Assembly: GCA_947455385.1 (NCBI GenBank)
Contig: CANGNR010000023.1
Location: 1-13,770 of the forward strand
DNA: 13,770 nt
Source of the DNA: Microbacteriaceae bacterium
Lineage (GTDB): Bacteria; Actinomycetota; Actinomycetes; Actinomycetales; Microbacteriaceae
Direction of reading: 5' to 3'
Under the pieces are notes generated by a model. That model saw nothing but the letters and a program-made list of their open reading frames with translations. It did not search any database and was not told where the DNA came from. The position numbers and the translations under genes are program-made. Of the stretch, positions 6,680 through 12,974 are shown in pieces. Every line of letters starts with the position of its first letter. The stretch's first letter is position 1.

Positions 6680-7567
6680 ATGTATCGCGCCATCGCCACT
6701 AACAAGCGCAACACCGTTTTCATCATTCTCGGTTTCGTAGCTCTGCTTACCGGTCTAGCAACCTGGTGGGGTTACGCTTCGGGCAATGGTTCCAGCGCAC
6801 TCGCCATCGTTCTATTCGCAGGTGGGTACGCGCTGTTCCAGTACTGGATCGCCGGCGCTCTCGCCGTGATGATGTCTGGCGCCAAGGAGATTCAAAAGGC
6901 CGACAATCCGCGCCTCTGGAACGTCGTCGAAAACCTCGCCATTCAAGACGGCCTGCCGATGCCGCGCGTCTACATCGTGAACGACCCAGCCCCAAATGCC
7001 TTCGCAACCGGCCGAAACCCCAAGAATGCAAGAGTAGCCGCCACTACTGGTCTGCTCGACATCATGGATGACGACGAACTGCAAGGAGTTATGGCCCACG
7101 AGATGAGTCACGTCAAGAACTACGACATCTTGGTTTCGACCATCGTCTTCGGTTTGGTTAGTGCAATCGGCATGATCGCAGACATAGCGCTTCGCATGAT
7201 GTGGTTCACTGGCGGCAGTCGAAACAAAGACAGCGAAGGGGCAGGGCTAATCCTGCTTGTAGTTGGCTTGGTAGCTGGCATTTTGGCTTGGCTCATCGGG
7301 CCTCTGGTGAGCGCTGCTGTGTCTCGCCAGCGCGAATACCTGGCAGATGCATCCGGCGCCGAAACCACTCGTTATCCGGAGGGTCTAGCCAAGGCACTTG
7401 AGAAACTGCAGGCTTACGGCCGGCCCATGCGGGTCAAAAGCAGCGCGACCGCACACATGTGGATTAGCGACCCTATCAAGCCATCGGTTGCCGAGCGCCT
7501 GTTCAGCACCCACCCGCCACTCGCAAAGCGCATCGAGCGCCTTCGCGAGATTGGGCGTTCGTTCTAG
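6680..7567 (+). CDS. htpX: M48 family membrane zinc metalloprotease (HtpX-like)
   Basis: A 295-residue integral membrane protease of the HtpX family, which degrades misfolded membrane proteins. The zinc motif HEMSH is at residues 140-144 and the third ligand is the glutamate of SRQREYLAD at about 219. Four hydrophobic stretches are visible at about 12-31, 41-66, 150-174 and 188-212, so the catalytic site should face the cytoplasm. The conserved PNAFATGR segment lies at about 105-112. ATG 6680 is two bases after the lemA stop, with AGGTGA upstream, so the pair is one operon. The gene ends one base before the stop codon of the convergent ycaQ gene. Its transcripts should end at a hairpin inside that gene. 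Confidence 0.95.
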   Translation: MYRAIATNKRNTVFIILGFVALLTGLATWWGYASGNGSSALAIVLFAGGYALFQYWIAGALAVMMSGAKEIQKADNPRLWNVVENLAIQDGLPMPRVYIVNDPAPNAFATGRNPKNARVAATTGLLDIMDDDELQGVMAHEMSHVKNYDILVSTIVFGLVSAIGMIADIALRMMWFTGGSRNKDSEGAGLILLVVGLVAGILAWLIGPLVSAAVSRQREYLADASGAETTRYPEGLAKALEKLQAYGRPMRVKSSATAHMWISDPIKPSVAERLFSTHPPLAKRIERLREIGRSF

Positions 7568-7568
7568 A

Positions 7569-8855
7569 TCAGTGCTTCAGAGCAGCAGAAAGGGCAGCCG
7601 AAAGGTTGCCCTTTTTTGCTACCCAAATCTCGCCCAGGCCCTGCCAGGCGGCGGCCGCGCGCAGGTTGACCGCTAGGTCGTGGGCGAGCTCAACCACTTC
7701 GCTGGCGCTCAGGCTCTGGCCGCCAACGTCAACCTTGCCCGCGCGGCCCGATGCCGCGCCAACGCTCGTGGCGCCAGGGCCGGAGGCGCCATCCTCGTGC
7801 CATGCCGACTGCACGCGCAACACGCCAGCCTGTCTATCGCTCTTGAGGTCGACCCGGCCGACAACTCGGCCGCGCCAGAGCACAGGCAAGGTGTAGTAGC
7901 CATAGACGCGTTTCGGCTCGGGCGTGTATATCTCGATTCGATAGTGAAAGTCAAAGAGTCGCTCGTTGCGTTCACGGTGCCAGACCAGCGGGTCGAACGG
8001 GCTCAGCAGGGTAGTGGCGTCGGGAGTCGGGGCGTTAGCCCAGGCGTCATCGACAAGCAATGAGCTCGGCACGTACGCCTTATCGCGCCACCCCCCGACC
8101 TCGACCTCGGCCAAGAAGCCGCTGGCCACCAGTGCGGCAACCCAACCCTTCGTCTTCACGTGGTTGAAGCGGTAATAGTCGGCGAGGTCTTTGACGGTGC
8201 CGACGCCCAGCACCCCGGCCGCCCGGCGCAGTAGCTCTTGCCTCGCCTCTAGCTCGGGCACCTCGGCCTCGTAGACCTCGGCTGGCAGCACCTGGTCTAG
8301 CAACGCGTACCGACGAGTGAATTTCTGTCGACCGGCCGAGGCGACTCGTCCCTCAGAAAACAAGTGCCACAGACCAATCTTTACGTCGCTCCAGCCCCAC
8401 CAGTTGCCGCGTCGCTGCGACTTTTGCTCGTGCTCGAAATCCGAGACGGTCAACGGACCGCGATCGCGCATCTCTGCAATCAGCCAATCGAGCAGGTCTA
8501 GGTTGGCGGCCCGCCACTCGGCGCTCTTGGTCAGGTGATAGTTCTCGAAGTCCCGCATCCGCCAGCGAAAGAGCCCAAAATCCTGGCTTCGAATGAAGGT
8601 TGCCTCGTGGGCCCAGTACTCGATGACTGGCGGGTTGAAACCCTCGGTTAGGCGCTCGAGTTCGTGCTTGTCGTGGGCGCCCAAGCGCGAGAAGAGCGGC
8701 ATGTGGTGAGCGCGCTCGAACACGTTGACCGAGTCGATTTGCAGCAGCCCGAGGTGATCGATGGCTTCGCGAACGCCAGAAAGTGGGCGGCCAGTGAGCC
8801 CCTGCGTGTGCAAGGTGAGCGCCCGCGCTTCGGCGATGCTGAGCCGAACGGTCAT
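7569..8855 (-). CDS. ycaQ: YcaQ/AlkX-type winged-helix DNA glycosylase (HTH_42, COG3214)
   Basis: A 428-residue protein of the winged-helix HTH_42 family. Characterised members (E. coli YcaQ and AlkZ relatives) are DNA glycosylases that unhook interstrand crosslinks or bulky alkyl adducts. The catalytic-type motif Q-x-D is present as QID at residues 39-41, the YcaQ/AlkX version rather than the Q-x-Q of AlkZ. Other family segments are EYWAHEATFI, WWGWSDVKIGLWHLF, LLSPFDPLVWHRER and RVYGYYTLPVLWRGRVVGRVDLK. The start at 8855 was chosen because GAAGGGG lies five bases upstream and the family begins there. A frame extending further upstream is only antisense to ilvA. Residues about 353-380 are a Gly/Ala/Ser-rich insertion of low complexity before the last helices. 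Confidence 0.88.
   Translation of the reverse strand: MTVRLSIAEARALTLHTQGLTGRPLSGVREAIDHLGLLQIDSVNVFERAHHMPLFSRLGAHDKHELERLTEGFNPPVIEYWAHEATFIRSQDFGLFRWRMRDFENYHLTKSAEWRAANLDLLDWLIAEMRDRGPLTVSDFEHEQKSQRRGNWWGWSDVKIGLWHLFSEGRVASAGRQKFTRRYALLDQVLPAEVYEAEVPELEARQELLRRAAGVLGVGTVKDLADYYRFNHVKTKGWVAALVASGFLAEVEVGGWRDKAYVPSSLLVDDAWANAPTPDATTLLSPFDPLVWHRERNERLFDFHYRIEIYTPEPKRVYGYYTLPVLWRGRVVGRVDLKSDRQAGVLRVQSAWHEDGASGPGATSVGAASGRAGKVDVGGQSLSASEVVELAHDLAVNLRAAAAWQGLGEIWVAKKGNLSAALSAALKH
7590..7617 (+). terminator. Intrinsic terminator of lemA-htpX, embedded in ycaQ
   Basis: AAGGGCAGCC (7590-7599), loop GAAA, GGTTGCCCTT (7604-7613) form a 10-bp stem with one G-T pair, followed by TTTTTT. It is oriented for plus-strand transcripts and lies inside the final codons of the convergent ycaQ gene. 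On the minus strand there is no T-run. Confidence 0.93.
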
Positions 8856-8873
8856 CTGAGCCCCTTCGCAAAC

Positions 8874-8879
8874 TAAACT
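8874..8879 (+). promoter_or_regulatory. Probable -10 box of ilvA
   Basis: TAAACT matches TAnnnT and is identical to the ndh box. It predicts a transcript start near 8886 and a leader of about 24 bases that includes the GAGGAA ribosome site before the ilvA ATG. On the other strand TATGCT (8886-8891 reversed) may serve ycaQ, so the two promoters would overlap. No clear -35 box. Confidence 0.4.
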
Positions 8880-8909
8880 CATACAAGCATAAGAACTTAG
8901 CGAGGAACC

Positions 8910-10160
8910 ATGCCCAACCAGCCACCAGTCGTAGCGCCAACACTCGAAGACTTCGAGCGCGCTCACGAAATTGTGGCCCAGGTCGCCATCGAAACCCCAA
9001 TTCTTCGCAGCAACTTTTTGAGCGACATCACCGGTGTCGAGGTGCTGCTCAAGTGCGAAAACGTTCAGCGCACGGGCGCATACAAGCTTCGTGGCGCGTT
9101 CAACCGCATGAGCAAATTGAGCTCGGATGAGCGCAAGCGCGGCGTGGTTGCCGCTTCGGCCGGAAATCACGCTCAGGGCGTGGCCCTCGCCGCGAGCAAG
9201 CTTGGCATCGAGGCCACCATCTTTATGCCGATGGGCGCCTCGTTGCCAAAGTTTCAGGCGACCAAGAACTACGGCGCCAACGTCGTGCTCGAAGGCGCTG
9301 TCTTTGCCGAAACCCTGAAGGCTGCGCAGGAGTACGCCGCTAAGACCGGCGCCGTTTTCATCGCTCCCTTTGACAACATCGACATCATCCAGGGCCAGGG
9401 AACCGTCGGGCTCGAGGTGGTCAACCAGGTTCAAGACGTCGACACGATTCTGGTCGCAATCGGCGGTGGGGGCCTGGCCGCTGGTGTGGCTGTTGCGGCA
9501 AAGCTCAAGGCCGCTTCGCTCGGACGCAAAATCAAGGTCATCGGTGTTCAGTCCGAGAACGCCGCTAGCTACGTGCCTTCGCTCAAGGCAGGCAAGCCCA
9601 CCAAGATCAAGACCTCGCGCACCATCGCCGACGGCATCGCTGTGGCCGAGCCTGGGCGCATCCCGTTTGAACTGATCAAGAAGCACATCGACAAGGTCGT
9701 GACCGTCTCAGACAGCGAGATTGCTCAAGCTATCGTCGCCCTGCTAGAGCGCTCGAAGCAGGTCGTCGAACCTGCCGGCGCCGTGGGTGTGGCCGCGCTC
9801 ATGAGCAAGAAGGTCAAGCCGAAGGGCAAGACGGTTGTCGTGCTCAGCGGCGGAAACATCGACCCGCTGCTGCTGCAGAAGGTAATCGGCCACGGTCTCG
9901 AGTTTGCCGAGCGCTACACGAGCGTCACTGTTATGTTGCAAGACCGCCCGGGTCAGCTTGTGCTGACCGCCGACGCCATCGCGAGCGCCCAGGGCAACGT
10001 GGTCGAGGTGCTGCACACGCGCCACGGACGCGGCCTAGACATTGGTGAGGTAGAGCTTCGTCTCGCGGTTGAAACCACCGGTCACGAGCACCGCGAACGG
10101 GTAATGAAGGCGCTCAAGGATGCGGGCCTGACCGCTCGCCTCGACGCCGACCTGCTCTAG
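8910..10160 (+). CDS. ilvA: Threonine ammonia-lyase (threonine deaminase) with one ACT domain
   Basis: A 416-residue PLP enzyme converting threonine to 2-oxobutanoate and ammonia, the first step towards isoleucine. The PLP-binding lysine is K59 in RTGAYKLRGA. SAGNHAQGVA (about 85-94) and the phosphate-binding glycine loop AIGGGGLAAG (about 185-194) follow. The catalytic fold runs to about residue 330. A single ACT domain then fills about residues 335-416 (SVTVMLQDRPGQL onwards), the place for amino-acid feedback. A single ACT of this type occurs both in biosynthetic short IlvA and in catabolic TdcB-like enzymes, so the physiological role is not certain. The start has GAGGAA close upstream. 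The gene is divergent from ycaQ (54 bases) and convergent with greA (17 bases). Confidence 0.94.
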   Translation: MPNQPPVVAPTLEDFERAHEIVAQVAIETPILRSNFLSDITGVEVLLKCENVQRTGAYKLRGAFNRMSKLSSDERKRGVVAASAGNHAQGVALAASKLGIEATIFMPMGASLPKFQATKNYGANVVLEGAVFAETLKAAQEYAAKTGAVFIAPFDNIDIIQGQGTVGLEVVNQVQDVDTILVAIGGGGLAAGVAVAAKLKAASLGRKIKVIGVQSENAASYVPSLKAGKPTKIKTSRTIADGIAVAEPGRIPFELIKKHIDKVVTVSDSEIAQAIVALLERSKQVVEPAGAVGVAALMSKKVKPKGKTVVVLSGGNIDPLLLQKVIGHGLEFAERYTSVTVMLQDRPGQLVLTADAIASAQGNVVEVLHTRHGRGLDIGEVELRLAVETTGHEHRERVMKALKDAGLTARLDADLL

Positions 10161-10177
10161 TTGAGAGTTGCGACCGG

Positions 10178-10666
10178 CTAGCCGTTGAACGAACGAACGC
10201 CGACGATCTTCACGTGCATCTCGCGTCCGCGTGCGTTGTAAAAGGTTGCCTCGTCGCCGATGCTCTTGCCGATGATTACCTGCCCGAGCTGGCTGTCTGG
10301 CGAATAAACGGTGACGTCGGTGCCCTCGCCGATTTCGGCCGAGCCAAGAAGAAATTCGGTTTCATCCCCGTTTAGTTCGATGGTCACGAGCACACCCTGC
10401 TCGACAACGCCGTGCGACTCTGGTGCCTGCCCGACCACTGAGGTCGCAAGAATCTCTTCGATGCGGTTGATGCGCGCCTCGATCTTGCCCTGCTCGTCTT
10501 TGGCTGCGTGGTAGCCGCCGTTTTCTTTGAGGTCACCCTCTTCGCGGGCCTCTTGAATGCGCTTGGCGATGTCGGCGCGGGCAAAGTTAACGAGTTGCTC
10601 GAGCTCTGCAGCGAGGCGATCGTAGGCCTCTTGCGTTAGCCAGGTGGGCTTCTGTTCAGACGACAT
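10178..10666 (-). CDS. greA: Transcription elongation factor GreA
   Basis: A 162-residue cleavage factor that enters the RNA polymerase secondary channel and stimulates hydrolysis of backtracked transcripts. The N-terminal coiled coil covers about residues 10-78, with the acidic tip EEGDLKENGGYHAAKDEQ at about 42-59, which supplies the D and E residues needed for catalysis. The C-terminal FKBP-like domain (about 85-160) contains TDVTVYSPDSQLGQVIIGKS and GDEATFYNARG. Length is normal for GreA. The ATG at 10666 has only a weak GAGA upstream. The gene lies downstream of DUF4307 on the same strand but is separated by a terminator, so it probably uses its own promoter in the 30 bases before the start. 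Convergent with ilvA. Confidence 0.97.
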   Translation of the reverse strand: MSSEQKPTWLTQEAYDRLAAELEQLVNFARADIAKRIQEAREEGDLKENGGYHAAKDEQGKIEARINRIEEILATSVVGQAPESHGVVEQGVLVTIELNGDETEFLLGSAEIGEGTDVTVYSPDSQLGQVIIGKSIGDEATFYNARGREMHVKIVGVRSFNG

Positions 10667-10698
10667 GGTTTCTCACAAAGAGTGTTGATTGGGCAATG

Positions 10699-10725
10699 AA
10701 AACCGCCCGACAGGTCTGTCGAGCG
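10699..10725 (-). terminator. Terminator between DUF4307 gene and greA
   Basis: On the minus strand CGCTCGACAG and CTGTCGGGCG pair (10 bp with one T-G; plus coordinates 10716-10725 and 10704-10713), followed by GTTTTC. The hairpin starts eight bases after the DUF4307 stop. The plus side is also T-rich after the stem, so it could work in both directions. Confidence 0.85.
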
Positions 10726-10732
10726 CTGTTTC

Positions 10733-11137
10733 TTATTTTAGACGGCAGTTTTTGACATCTGAGCTGACAGCGCGATGCGTTGTGCGAACCGTTATGTCGG
10801 TGAGCGTCGGCGAATCCTCTTGCCCAGCGGCAAAACTGACTGTCTTGAATCCAACCACTCCAAAGTCGGCGGCGAGGGCTCGCACGTCACACAAAACCGA
10901 GTCTTCGGTCGCGCGAACGACCTGAAGGCTTACCTTGGCCGAGTTGTCATCGATCACCTTGTAGCCGATGATGCTGCCCGTGACCGTCGAAGCCTGCCAG
11001 ACCGCGTAGCCAATCGACCATCCGCCGAATCCCAGGATGGCGACACCGGCCACGACGATCGCAAAGATGCGGTCGCGACGACGGTTGCGGTTGCGCCCGT
11101 AGCGGGCATTCATGAGTTCGGTTTGGCTTTGTGACAT
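10733..11137 (-). CDS. DUF4307 domain membrane protein
   Basis: A 134-residue protein of family DUF4307, seen in actinobacteria beside greA; the M. tuberculosis counterpart by position is Rv1081c. It has a basic cytoplasmic N-terminus (YGRNRNRRRDR), one membrane segment at about residues 23-46 (IFAIVVAGVAILGFGGWSIGYAV) and an extracytoplasmic domain of about 85 residues. Two cysteines (SVLCDV and the near-terminal NCRLK) could form a disulfide; this is inference. The function is unknown. ATG 11137 is preferred to an in-frame TTG at 11146 because the likely -10 box TAACCT (11151-11146) overlaps that TTG. The gene is divergent from the 80-residue membrane protein, and a terminator follows before greA. 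Confidence 0.85.
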   Translation of the reverse strand: MSQSQTELMNARYGRNRNRRRDRIFAIVVAGVAILGFGGWSIGYAVWQASTVTGSIIGYKVIDDNSAKVSLQVVRATEDSVLCDVRALAADFGVVGFKTVSFAAGQEDSPTLTDITVRTTHRAVSSDVKNCRLK

Positions 11138-11145
11138 CGAGTTCA

Positions 11146-11151
11146 AGGTTA
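11146..11151 (-). promoter_or_regulatory. -10 box of the DUF4307 gene
   Basis: TAACCT on the minus strand lies eight bases before ATG 11137, so the transcript should have no leader or one of a base or two. No ribosome site is visible. It lies beside the opposite-facing box at 11157-11162. Confidence 0.4.
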
Positions 11152-11156
11152 CTCGT

Positions 11157-11162
11157 CATACT
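11157..11162 (+). promoter_or_regulatory. -10 box of the 80-residue membrane protein gene, leaderless arrangement
   Basis: CATACT ends six bases before ATG 11169. There is no ribosome site in TTACTCGTCATACTTAAAGC, so a leaderless message is likely. Confidence 0.5.
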
Positions 11163-11168
11163 TAAAGC

Positions 11169-11411
11169 ATGAACTTCTTGCTTGCCGCCGCAGCCCTGCC
11201 AACCCCGAGCCCGAGCGCCTCGGCAGACCCGGCAAACACCTTTTATAGCCCCGGCACCATCGGGTTCATCATGACTTTCTTCGTCGTCATCGGCGCGATG
11301 CTCATCATTTTTGACATGACGCGACGTGTGCGCCGTGTGCGCTACCGCGCCGAGATCCAGGAGCGACTAGCCGCCGAGGCTGCCGACGGAGGGGCTCAGG
11401 CTGATCAGTAG
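11169..11411 (+). CDS. Small single-span membrane protein (Rv1083-like position)
   Basis: An 80-residue protein with a Pro/Ser/Ala-rich N-terminal segment (ALPTPSPSASADPAN), one membrane span at about residues 30-49 (GTIGFIMTFFVVIGAMLIIF) and a basic then acidic cytoplasmic tail (DMTRRVRRVRYRAEIQERL). The gene order matches M. tuberculosis, where a small membrane protein gene (Rv1083) lies just after mca; here it directly follows DUF4307 in divergent orientation. The conserved order, the good leaderless promoter and the normal codon use support a real gene. No function is known. Its last 45 bases overlap the end of trhA on the opposite strand. Confidence 0.8.
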   Translation: MNFLLAAAALPTPSPSASADPANTFYSPGTIGFIMTFFVVIGAMLIIFDMTRRVRRVRYRAEIQERLAAEAADGGAQADQ

Positions 11412-12101
11412 CGAGGCCGTCCAGTGGCATAGAAATGCCAGCACGGTAAGCGTGTGAAAGATCTCGTGAAATCCGAAGTGCTTCGGTGATGGATTCGGCT
11501 TCTTGAGGCCGTAGATAACCGCACCAATCGTGTACATCAATCCACCAACGAGAATCAGCACCATCATCGGCGTATTCGCCGCAAAGAAATCCTGGATGAA
11601 GGCGAACGCGGCCCAGCCCATAGCCACGTAAACGGGCACATAAAGCCAGCGCGGTGCTGAGATCCAGAACACCCTGAAGCCAATGCCCAGCAGGGCGGTT
11701 CCCCAGGCAATCCAGAGCAGTAGTGCACCCTTGCCCGCGGGCAATGCCAGCGCGCTGATTGGGGTGTACGAGCCGGCGATGAGCAAGAAGATGTTGGCGT
11801 GGTCGATGCGCTTGAGGGCTAGTTTGACGCTCGGGCGCCAGTTGAAGCGGTGGTAGAGGGCGGAGTTTCCGAAAAGCAGCAGCGATGAGGCGAAGAACAC
11901 GGCATCGGCACTCTTTGCCACCACGCCGTTGGCGAAAACCAACAAAAGCACGCCGCCGGCGATGACGATTGGCAGCACACCCGTGTGAATCCATCCGCGC
12001 CAGGATGGCTTGTCGGGCGCCTTAAGTTCGGCCTCGACCTCGCGAAGTTCGTGCGAAACCGGCAGATAGATTGACTTTGTGTTGTCGTCGACTTCGCCCA
12101 T
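11367..12101 (-). CDS. trhA: TrhA/hemolysin III family membrane protein (PAQR superfamily)
   Basis: A 244-residue protein of the hemolysin III (YqfA/TrhA) family, with seven predicted membrane segments between about residues 38 and 236. The PAQR-type metal site is intact: S80-x3-H84 (SALYH), D100 in KRIDHANIF, and H212-x3-H216 in FHEIFHTLTVL. These suggest a zinc-dependent membrane hydrolase. E. coli TrhA has been linked to membrane energetics and fatty-acid homeostasis; the haemolysin name is historical. A polar cytoplasmic N-terminus of about 35 residues precedes the first span. ATG 12101 has TAGGCT six bases upstream and no ribosome site, again leaderless. It is divergent from uppS (33 bases) and overlaps the 80-residue gene by 45 bases at the 3' ends. 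M. tuberculosis Rv1085c occupies the same place. Confidence 0.92.
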   Translation of the reverse strand: MGEVDDNTKSIYLPVSHELREVEAELKAPDKPSWRGWIHTGVLPIVIAGGVLLLVFANGVVAKSADAVFFASSLLLFGNSALYHRFNWRPSVKLALKRIDHANIFLLIAGSYTPISALALPAGKGALLLWIAWGTALLGIGFRVFWISAPRWLYVPVYVAMGWAAFAFIQDFFAANTPMMVLILVGGLMYTIGAVIYGLKKPNPSPKHFGFHEIFHTLTVLAFLCHWTASLLISLSPSVGSLGG

Positions 12102-12107
12102 GTGCCA

Positions 12108-12113
12108 AGCCTA
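12108..12113 (-). promoter_or_regulatory. -10 box of trhA, leaderless arrangement
   Basis: TAGGCT on the minus strand, six bases before ATG 12101. It faces away from the uppS box at 12123-12128, so the two promoters overlap in a 33-base spacer. Confidence 0.45.
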
Positions 12114-12122
12114 GGTGAGTAG

Positions 12123-12128
12123 TAGCCT
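12123..12128 (+). promoter_or_regulatory. -10 box of uppS, leaderless arrangement
   Basis: TAGCCT ends six bases before GTG 12135. AGGTGAG at about 12113-12119 is too far upstream for a ribosome site. Confidence 0.45.
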
Positions 12129-12134
12129 TAAGCC

Positions 12135-12896
12135 GTGCGCAACCTTCTTTATCGCCTCTACGAGCGTCGGCTCGAGGCCGAACTTGCGCCGCAGAACCTG
12201 CCTGGCCACGTTGCGGTTATCCTCGACGGCAACCGTCGCTGGGCCGAGCGTCGGGGTGCGCACAGCGCCCGTCACGGCCACACGGCTGGCGCCCTCAAGA
12301 CCCTAGAGTTCATCGCTTGGTGCGACGACCTCGAGATTCCCGTGATCACGCTGTACCTGCTTTCGACCGACAATCTAAAGGGGCGCGCGAGCCAGGAGCT
12401 CGACGAGTTGCTTCAGATCATCGGCGACCTCGCCGAGGCTGTCGGCGAGTTGGGCTCGCGCCGCATCCACGTCGTTGGCGACAAGGCGGCGCTACCGAGC
12501 GATCTGGCCGCGCGACTCGAGTATGCCGAGGCCGCCACCGCAGCGGTTTCGGGCGCCACGGTCAACCTTGCGGTCGGCTACGGTGGCCGTCTCGAGATCG
12601 CCGACGCGATGCGTGCGATTCTGCACCAGCAGGCGGCCGAGGGCGCATCCATCGAAGACATTGCCAACCGTTTGACACCCGAGCTAATCGCCGCGAACCT
12701 CTATACGAGCGGTCAGCCAGACCCCGATCTGGTGATTCGTACGAGCGGCGAGCAACGGCTCTCGGGCTTCTTAACTTGGCAGAGCGCAAACAGCGAGTTC
12801 TATTTCGAAGAAGCGCTGTGGCCCGACTTTCGTCGCGTCGACTTCTTGCGCGCACTTCGTGCTTTTCAGCTTCGCCACCGTCGCTTCGGCGCCTAA
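12135..12896 (+). CDS. uppS: Cis-prenyltransferase (UPP synthase family, Rv1086-like short-chain type)
   Basis: A 253-residue cis-prenyl diphosphate synthase that condenses isopentenyl diphosphate onto an allylic diphosphate with Z geometry. Visible are the catalytic DGNRRWA (D31), LYLLSTDNLKG (73-83), NLAVGYGGRLEI (about 144-155) and the C-terminal RTSGEQRLSGF (202-212) with E221 of ANSEFYF. The form STDNLKG and GEQRLSGFLTWQ resembles M. tuberculosis Rv1086, which makes C15 Z-FPP, more than long-chain UppS (which has SSENW). If the genome has no second copy, it must supply the lipid carrier for peptidoglycan. GTG start, probably leaderless. Leu213 is encoded by TTA. The gene is divergent from trhA and 161 bases before phoH2. 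Confidence 0.92.
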   Translation: MRNLLYRLYERRLEAELAPQNLPGHVAVILDGNRRWAERRGAHSARHGHTAGALKTLEFIAWCDDLEIPVITLYLLSTDNLKGRASQELDELLQIIGDLAEAVGELGSRRIHVVGDKAALPSDLAARLEYAEAATAAVSGATVNLAVGYGGRLEIADAMRAILHQQAAEGASIEDIANRLTPELIAANLYTSGQPDPDLVIRTSGEQRLSGFLTWQSANSEFYFEEALWPDFRRVDFLRALRAFQLRHRRFGA

Positions 12897-12974
12897 ATCT
12901 TGCGTCTGCGTTAACGCTCTGTTACGAACCCCGCCCTCTGGCGTGTCGCTATCAAATTAGTTCTCTGAGCGGGC

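Noticed and set aside
8856..9686. Upstream extension of the ycaQ frame through the ilvA region
   Set aside because: The added residues show no family similarity and are antisense to ilvA. A ribosome site and the conserved N-terminus place the start at 8855.
10175..10184. Palindrome CGGCTAGCCG at the greA stop as a bidirectional terminator
   Set aside because: A 4-bp stem with a two-base loop and no T-run is too weak to claim.
11138..11146. TTG at 11146 as start of the DUF4307 gene
   Set aside because: It overlaps the best -10 box. ATG 11137 is more likely.
12908..12917. Palindrome GCGTTAACGC after uppS as a terminator
   Set aside because: It has no loop and no T-run. It may be a protein site but nothing supports it.
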